The translations under genes and the position numbers were made by a program. A stretch of DNA of 64,000 nt from Volvox africanus (lineage: Eukaryota > Chlorophyta > Chlorophyceae > Chlamydomonadales > Volvocaceae). How positions within the stretch are numbered: the stretch's first letter is position 1; every line of letters starts with the position of its first letter. Below the pieces are notes generated by a model. That model searched no databases and was not told where the DNA came from. It was given only the letters and a program-made list of their open reading frames with translations. This document shows positions 56,013-64,000 of this stretch, piece by piece. The DNA is taken from contig BSDZ01000038.1 in assembly GCA_030268105.1 (NCBI GenBank), forward strand, positions 372,001 to 436,000, written 5' to 3'.

Positions 56013-58347
56013 CGCCGACTCCCACAAGGAACTGTTTCCTACAAGGTCTGTTTTTTGTACTTTTTCGGTGGTTGGTTGATAGACCCCAGACCATATGATT
56101 CTGTCATTTTGTGCCTTGATTGTCATATCTGATGAGAAGCTTGCAAAGCCTCGTAAGGCCCAAAAAACGACACAGGAGGCAAACACCGCGAGGTGAAGCA
56201 ATAAAGGGAAGAAAATTAGAGGAAGACAAACTTGACCGGTCCTTAAGCTCCAGCCCAACCATTCAAAGTAGGAAGAAAAGCAAATTTTCCTTTTCCGCGC
56301 TACGTCCCGCTTACAGTCGAAGAGCGCCTCAAAAGATTCTGTGAACAACCCGCGCAGAACTTACTCAGTTTTAGACAAACATTTTTTGTGCGTTTTAGGG
56401 TTGTGACCAACCTCCTCTTTAGGGTTGAGATATTATGATAGCGCGCGCTTCACAGACCAGAACGTAACCGGGTCATTCCAACCGTACGTGGTAGTCGGCC
56501 TCCATATCACGTAGATACTCGCTTAAAAGCAAAGCCAATATTAAACCTACTCATTTGGACGACCGTTAGGTCGTTCCGCACGTGTTCACCTGTATTGCGC
56601 GCCCAAGCACCAACTGCCACGACGTAGTCGAAGCAATGACGAATAAACTGTCAATGAACAATGGCTTGCAACGTGCTGTTATGGCATACCAATCCAAAGC
56701 GCATGCTCCATGCATAAAATCACTATTTCAGCAGGTTTACCACGCATCATATCTCTAACCTACTCGATCTACCAGACCGAAAGTCACGTGATGGGGCAAG
56801 AGGACTGGGGCTTAGGATAATCCTCCTGCCTTAACGTAAACGCAAGCTCCCAAAATTTGAAATGATGCATGAAGCAAACCCTGCGATGCTGTAAACTAGG
56901 GGGAACCAGAAACTTGGGGCAGCTCGAAGCTATCTAGGAATTCGACGGACGACCCAGATCAACCCGGGTCAACGCAAACGTTACGTCTCATTCCAGCAGT
57001 CACGTGTCGCCACGTCGAGCCCACCCTAGCCGTTGGGGACTTTGCAGGACCATGGAACCCCAGATAGATCCCGTACAATGGCGGTACAATCAATCAGACA
57101 GAAGCGCAGTACGAACGCCGTCACGTGCAACACATTATCCTGAAAAGGATTGATAGATAGGGGTGAAGGCTGCTAGCTAAACTGTCTTGGCTCCGTCGCA
57201 ACAGCTGAATATATCTTAGTTAAAGTTGAGACGCCAATACCCCCATGGAATCCTCAGTTGCATGGAATCATTATCCAGACCCTGCAGTGCTCAGTGGCGG
57301 GGAGAAGAGAGCGGAATTGGGGTGTGGGATTGTGTAGGATCGTATGGGATCAGCCCTAGCTGGCACCCGATCTAAAGCCCTTTCAAAACTATACACGACA
57401 AATAAAGAAATGCCGACTGGTGGTGAGACAAACCGTGGGCAAATCCCTTATGTTCATCTGTTGATTGGCGCAATGCGAACACGTTATGAATAGTACCAGT
57501 TTTAGCCCTTACGTTCCCTAAAATCCCACCTCCTGGTAACAATAGGGGAAACGTGCCTGAGCAAGTTCTCCGAACGACTGGTCCTTTGAACACCATTCTC
57601 GCTAAAGATTATTCATAGCAATTATCCGTGGCATTTCCATCATAAGGTCTCCATCTTCGGCTTGCGATTCGTGTACGGCGCCACCGTATGGAGTTTCAGG
57701 TTTCGGTCGGTCACACATCCCCAGGTATCCTACTAGGACGAGATTGTTATTTAATATTATATGTACTATATAGTGAGGATATTTCCTGAGTGCTCGGGAT
57801 CTCAATCGTGGAATGTGTGTCCGACAGGCCCTGATGAGTATATAGTGCAGACCAACGACCGCGTGATGGTTCTATGTTTCAGAAGCCTTCATCTTTATTA
57901 TTTATAGATATTACGCTGTCGATGCAATTTATCAGCTTATTCCAGGAAGTACCTTTTACTCAAGGGGACGAGCCCAAAAGGTTCTGCGCAGGTACCGTCA
58001 CGATGTGCTTACTACTTTGTTACGTCCTAATATCACAACTGTGCTAGCCTTTACAGCGTCTAATGTATATAAAAATTAATGACTTATTTGCAAAATTAAT
58101 TCGAGGCGGCCCCTTCCTCGATGGCAAGTTGCGGCACCTCCAGGCGTTGCAAAGACACATAGCAAGGCGTCACATTACTGAAGCACGCTTAAAGAATTTG
58201 CGCACTTTTGCGTTTGGCCTGTGGGCTGTTTGGTTCCTACAGGCGGGCTGAAAGTCATATCGCCTCTCTGCGGGAAGTCTGATCGCTGCATCAAACTGCA
58301 GAGCTTTATGCTTTGTTGCTTGATATAGTCGTATATCAAAGTATAGC
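56013..58347. other. Divergent intergenic region
   Basis: Lies between the divergent HMG-CoA lyase and kinase genes and should hold both promoters. I see no supported exon; minus-strand frames at 57372-57805 (60-75 codons) have no family I can name. Composition is less GC-rich than the exons on both sides. Confidence 0.5.
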
Positions 58348-61300
58348 ATGGGACTTTGCCTGTGCAAGTCAGTCGAGGACCGGAGCGATGCCCATAGTCG
58401 TCGGGATTTTTCCCGTAAGCGGTCTCGTAGCGGCTTCGGACCCGCGGGAAATCGTCAATACAGTGAACGTGGAGGCAGCAGCCACCACGCTCGCACCCCA
58501 GATTTTGGTATAAACTCGCTTTACCGCGTCATGGAGTTGCTCGGGGAGGGCGGCACAGGTCAGACTTGGCTTTGTCAGGACCTCAAGTCACATAGACGAG
58601 TTGCGATTAAATTCATTCCCAGGTAAGGTTCCCTGATTTACGTTCGAAGACACATTAAGAAGTTGCCCAAATTTCATGCCCGTGAAATTTAAGTAGAGGG
58701 GCGAAGGGTTGCTCCGGGTGGCATGGCGATGTAGGGCTCCAAACGCAATTTCCTTGATCACAGGGCCTTTAAATCGGCGCTCGCATGTTCTAGTATTCTT
58801 GGGATAAATTATTCCATTCATACAAACAGGTCAACATTGGAATATTGGAAGAAAGTCAGCGCGATTCGAATCGCGCGGGATGCTCTGGCCTTCAGTCTGT
58901 TGCAATTCATTTCAAATCGGCACAATATTCTCCGTCATCCCGCCCCTTTCGCGGCGATCCAGTTATCACGCTATATTTTATAACATTATTCCCTGTAGTA
59001 TCAGGCATAGTTCCATTTCCCGAAGGAAAACATCCACGCACCACGTCATGATACTTTACGTGATCGGTCCCATCATGGCCAAGACAACATCCTCCATCTA
59101 GCAGCAGGCCTTCCTGGACCCGTCCCCGGTGTTTTTCTCCTTCCCGTCTCACCTCCCCTTCTTTTCCCCTTATCATGTATACCCAAGGATTGTGAAATCG
59201 ACCTCTTTGCATTGGTAAACCTTAAGCCTACCTCCATCCCGTCCCTTGCCGCCCCAAAACACACACACATACGCATTCGTTCACTCCTTCTCTCGACCGC
59301 CCTATCCCGTCCCATCCGCCCCGGAATACACACATCTCTTGCCAACGAATGACAGGCCTCTGGCCAAGGTGCTTGTCCCGATGGTCAGCCAGGAAATTCA
59401 GGTACGACGCACATTGGCACGATTACGAAATATTATTATTATTATGATGATGATGATGATTACTATTATTAAGATTATACTAATAATTAATATTATATCA
59501 TAATTATTAATTATTAATATTGTATAATTATATCATTATTATATAATTAATATTAACATTAATAATGATAATGATAATGATAATTATAGTTATTATTATT
59601 TTAGTGTTATTATTCTTATCATAATTATTATAATTCGAGTCTTGCACGATGGTACTATTCGTTCATCGGACCCTGGATGTCCCGATGGCGACAAGAAAAG
59701 AGGGGGCTAGCAGAACGTGGCCGCGGCGTTGTTACAATCGAAAATTATTCATCAAAGAAATTAAGGGATCGTTGGTGGGAAATGAAGATGTTTACATTTG
59801 GACCACTGGCCAGTACACTGGCCACTTACTGGTGCAGTGTTTCATCTTCCTGCTGTCGAACCCCTCCCCGCCTCGGCCCACCCCCTGGGCCGGCTCCGAC
59901 CTCTTTTTGAAACTCCCACTGAATGCCCCTCGTGAGTGCAGCTCCAGGCCCAGCTATCAGAAGGGCACCTGGGGCTGGTGCGAGTGGAGTCGGCGCTGCT
60001 AAGCAAGTCGCACCTGGGACTGGTGAGGTGGTGGGATAACTGAGAGAAGGGAGGCGATGACGGCGATAGATGATGGATGATGGCGATGATGGTGATAGAA
60101 ATCGGGGGAGAGAGTCGGTTCCCACTGACGTTCTCGTCGGCGGGCGCCGGGGGCCACTAATGTAAAGATTGCACATGCCCCCAAAAGGGAACCCTCAGAC
60201 GTGCTCCCGTAATATATATATTGAAAAAATATTCTTGTTTTCGCTTTTAAATCTCCTTTTTCCATTATTGTTCCCTCTCCGCTCCTCCCCTCCTCCCCTC
60301 CTCTCCTGCTGTACGGCCTGCTGTACGGCCCGCAGGTGATGGAGTACATTGACGGAGGCACTCTCACGCAGTACGTGACGAAGCGGTCCTGTAACAAGGG
60401 GGAGCGGGGGGGACTGCACCTCACTGAGGACGAGGCGAGGTACTTCTTCAGGGTGAGATGGCGGACCCATGGGTCGGTGTTTCGGTCAGTGAGTGGGGGT
60501 TCATGTGGGTCGGCGCTGTCCCTTGTCCTCTTCCACGCCGGTGTGTTCTCCCGGGCAGAGGACCGCATTCCCGAGGCTAGGTATTTGCCCTTCCCACCCT
60601 CTCTCCCCTCCCCTCCCTAGCCTCTCTACCCTCCCTCCCTTCCTTCTCTCCCATCCCTGCCTTCCCTCTCTCCCCTCCCTCCCTTCCCATCTTCCCTTCC
60701 CGTTCCCACGCCCACAGCAATTGGTAGCTGCAGTGGAGTACCTGCACAGGTCCCATGTGGCGCATAGAGGTAAGAGCTAACAACTAGAACCCCATATCCG
60801 CATAACCAAAACAGAGAGGGCTGGGTGTATGTGTACGTGTACGTGTCTGTGCTGTAAGAGCTGAGAATCAGATATTCTATTAAATATTATACATATATTC
60901 TTAAGATATTGTGGTCTATTTGGGTTTTAGGTTCTCTGGTTGCTACATATGATGGTGCCTTGGGTTCACTCCTGGAGGCTGCGCGATAGCTATAAATATG
61001 AATGATGATTCATCAAAAAAATTAATTTAGCAGCGGAATTCGCCGTAAACGATACACATTATGGTTGCTGGTTTTTGGAAGCGGTTAGAACCCCTCCACT
61101 TTGACTCGGTCGGGCTCCAGGCGCTTGCGATGTTTCACTCGATGGGCGAATATTCCGTGAAATGTCAAACTGACCGCAACGACCACAAACAACCAACTGC
61201 CAACTAACCAACTGAATATAACAGATCTCAAGATGTGCAACGTTGTCCTCACCCAGCGGCGACCTCCCACCCTGAAACTTTGCGACTTTGGATTTGCGAA

Positions 61301-63916
61301 GGGGTGGGATGACTCCAGCATGATGAACACGCGGATCGGTACTCCCGTTTATATGAGTCCGCAGGTAAGACAGAGATGGTAAGGTCGCCGGGTCTACGCC
61401 TTGTTCTTTGTTTAAATTTTTAATCTTCGTCACTTTTCGGTTTTCTCTTTTAAAAATGGTAAAGTTTGGTGTAAAAATAACATTATTATTTGATATTGCC
61501 TGCAAACACAACACCACATTTTGCGTTGAGTTGTGTTGCGTTGCGTTGATGTATGTGTACGTTTCCGTACAGCTGATTGCATCTAAAACAGAGGGGAAGA
61601 CGTACAGCGCTACCGCCGCCGATGTCTGGGCTTGCGGGGTGATGCTTTTTGCGATGCTGCTCGGCCGCTTTCCGTACGACCACGTGGGCCATCCGGATCC
61701 GAACAGCTCGGGAGCGCACTTCGAGGTGAGGCTGTCTGAAGAGAGCTAAGCGTCCCCGCCGACTGGCCAACTGAATGACGAACCGAAACTAACTCAAGGA
61801 AACCAACTTAACCACCAACAGGTGTGGACGGAACAAATGAAAGCCAGTAACGGTGACTGGCAGGCAGCCCCACGGGTCGCACCCCACATAAACTTGCTAA
61901 CTGAAGAATGCAAGGATCTTCTAGGCAAGGTGCGTGCGTGTGTATGCGCATGTGTATGTGTGTGTTTTGAGGGGAGGGAAGGGGGGTTGGGTTCTTGGGT
62001 GTACGACATTTCTTTGGAAGCTTAGGAACGCTGGGCTTCCCTTCCCCTCACGGGAGGGGTAAGGGGAAGGGAAGGGGGATTATGGGGCGGGGTTGGGGTG
62101 GGGGGATAAAGGGGGGACGGACACGATAACCCGAACGAAATACGGATGGTGGAATGGACGCAACATATTTTTCCGTATTTTTCAGCTATTAGGATTTAGG
62201 GTTTAGGGTTGCGCCCAGGGTGGGAAGATGAGGACGCTCGGGGTGGATAGTAATGGGGTCTATCTGTACGGCAGAGGGTTTTGGAGATCTGTCATTTCGC
62301 GCACGATGATATGTACGACCCTTGTGTACCTCTCTCCTGGTGTCCTTGTTTCCCTTCTGTCGTTCTCTTGATCGTCAAATCGACAGATGCTGGATACTGA
62401 AGAGAAGCAACGAATCACTATCCCCGAAATTCGGAAACACGCGTGGTTTACGACAGAGCTGCCGCCGTACTTGCACGAGGCACTGCGGGTAAGGAAAAGT
62501 TGAATTACCGTACGGTTTGTACGACATGTTAATAATCGCTTACACCGAACTACTGCTTTTTACAGGACTGTGAGGATCGCCAGGCGCGGCTGGCCAAGGT
62601 GATGGAGGCCGCCACGGAAGCGCAGGTAGGGGCCCCTCACTTGCTCGTCCTACTCTTCATTAGCTTCCTTTGCACGTTCGTACACACACATTCATACACA
62701 CATGCACCGACGTGCTCCCCACCCCACCCATCCCCTAATTCCGGACGCCCTTTCAAACCCGCCAGATCAAACGCCGTAATAAGGCCGTACACGACCTCAT
62801 CGTGATGGCAGGCCAGCCGTACAATAACATTGACCAGGCGCGGCGTAACGGCTCAGGGGCGATCTCGGCCATTTTCGAAATGGGAACGGAGTGCGACGCC
62901 GCCTCCGTTGCCTCAACAGGCAACAACGCGCAAAGCCCCGCCCACGCTGTGAGCCTTAGGGCATCGCCAAATAAGGCCCCCGGAGATGACGTCAGGGCAG
63001 CGGCCATGGACTTGGGATCTCCCCATTCCGAAGCAGCGCCGGTGACGGCGTCGTCGAGTGATGGAAGGGCAAGGGGGGAGGAGCCCGAGGTTATTATGGT
63101 GGATCTTGCAGCGGTGGCGAAGCGTACCAAGGTAAGTTGGCGGTTGGTGGTTTTGGGTGACCGTCTGTATAGAAGCTCGCCTTTTGTTTAGCGGTTTCGG
63201 AGCAAAAGAATTTGGATGGCCTAGGTTCAGGATGGTTCAGCGGTTGAGGGATGTCCGCGTATTCGTCCGGCCGTCAGTTCAGCATGTGTAGTGTGCTGCT
63301 TTATTATTTTTGATGTCGTACTGATGCCGTAAAACCCGGTCTTTTTTATCGTACACAGAGCGACGGTTTGGTTCTCATGTCGGCCTTGGATGCTGACGTG
63401 GCGGAGGGCGGTCGGAACTGCAACTCCGACAACAGCGACTCTTCTGGCGACCAAGTTGCGGAGAGCAGCTGCGCCGTCGGCGGCACCACACCTGCCGCCG
63501 CCACTACTGCCGTTGGCGGCGGCAGTAGTGGCGAAGAGTACGACCAATCGAATATCCGCAGCCACGTGAACGCCTCATCGGCGTTAGTAACAGAGGCGGC
63601 GATGGAGATTCATGGATTTAGCAACCTCACTGTATCGCCAACCTCGGAAGCTACAGCCACAGCGGTGGCGGGGGTAGCTTCCACGGCGAATACGGCACCT
63701 CAGACGGTTGATGGTAAAAACGTGATCGTCTCCTCGTACAACGATGCTGCGGATGCCGTACTAGACGCTGGGCAAATCACTCTGGCGCCGTTGGCTGTGT
63801 CGGCGATAGCAGCAACGGCGACGGCGGCGATGGAGATATCTGCACCACCAGTTGAGGGTTTGATATCACCCTTCAGCATGCAGGAGGTTCAACAGCCACG
63901 ACTGCGGCCGCAATAG
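58348..63916 (+). CDS. SnRK2-like serine/threonine protein kinase with lipidated N-terminus
   Basis: Twelve exons: 58348-58622, 59356-59401, 59948-60022, 60336-60452, 60718-60769, 61225-61364, 61573-61725, 61822-61929, 62387-62488, 62566-62625, 62766-63131, 63359-63916 (TAG), about 683 residues. MGLCLC predicts N-myristoylation plus palmitoylation. The kinase domain (about 59-343) has the glycine loop GEGGTG (66-71), Lys88 in VAIK, Glu105 in the alpha-C helix, HRDLKMCN (187-194) and DFG (209-211). ITIPEIRKHAWF near its end is typical of the SnRK2/SNF1-related group. The APE motif reads SPQ (233-235). Residues 357-683 are an Ala/Ser/Gly-rich tail with a basic segment IKRRNKAVHDLIVMAG and little predicted structure. 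In Chlamydomonas, SnRK2 kinases act in nutrient-stress signalling (family knowledge); a role here is inference. Confidence 0.85.
59431..59640. repeat. AT-rich simple-sequence tract in intron 2
   Basis: Mixed ATT, ATG, TAA and TAAT runs over about 210 bp in intron 2 of the kinase gene; non-coding. Confidence 0.85.
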
Positions 63917-64000
63917 CAGCAGCGTGTTTGCTACTGCCATTGGTGCCGCTACTGCCGCCTTACACGCGGGTGTGCCAGTGTATTATTCATGGCTGGCTTA
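63917..64000. other. Start of the kinase 3' flank
   Basis: Only 84 bp follow the kinase stop codon; they hold no poly(A) signal or gene that I can see. The reading stays Ala/Thr-rich, so a different 3' splice form cannot be excluded. Confidence 0.4.

Overview
The window is nuclear DNA of a volvocine green alga (Volvox/Chlamydomonas lineage; species not determinable by eye). The basis is dense GT-AG introns of about 0.2-1.3 kb, GC-rich exons coding Ala/Gly/Ser-rich low-complexity stretches, abundant microsatellites, TGTAA elements a few hundred bases after several stop codons, and kinesin-light-chain-like TPR and fasciclin proteins typical of these algae. There are no bacterial operons, CRISPR arrays or phage genes. 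All gene models were assembled by eye from splice sites that keep the reading frame.

Layout: 1-2920 non-coding; 2921-8247 (-) 8-exon plastid/membrane protein with a weak CPBP-like motif; 10278-17871 (+) FAS1 gene 1; 19702-23606 (+) ankyrin/RING E3 ligase; 23607-25532 spacer with a minisatellite and a retrotransposon remnant; 25533-31410 (+) FAS1 gene 2; 31411-34409 spacer with a 44-bp minisatellite; 34410-40386 (+) FAS1 gene 3; 43809-49085 (+) TPR/kinesin-light-chain-like gene with very large intronic microsatellites; 52115-56012 (-) HMG-CoA lyase; 58348-63916 (+) SnRK2-like protein kinase.

The most coherent system is the array of three secreted, probably GPI-anchored proteins with three FAS1 domains each. 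All have 11 exons with the same intron-phase series (1,0,2,0,2,2,2,0,2,2); exons 2, 7 and 9 have the same length in all three. They are tandem paralogues, plausibly cell-wall/extracellular-matrix adhesion proteins. Genes 1 and 2 also share a nearly identical DNA patch across their stop codons, which suggests recent gene conversion. The ankyrin/RING gene and a retroelement remnant lie between genes 1 and 2. The other genes (HMG-CoA lyase of leucine catabolism, kinase, TPR protein, membrane protein) look like unrelated neighbours.

No radically new system is evident. The best leads are the FAS1 array and its conversion patch, the MDM2-type RING on an ankyrin protein, an intronic inverted repeat around telomere-like motifs, a 3'UTR minisatellite that multiplies the poly(A) signal, and dispersed short repeats shared between introns.
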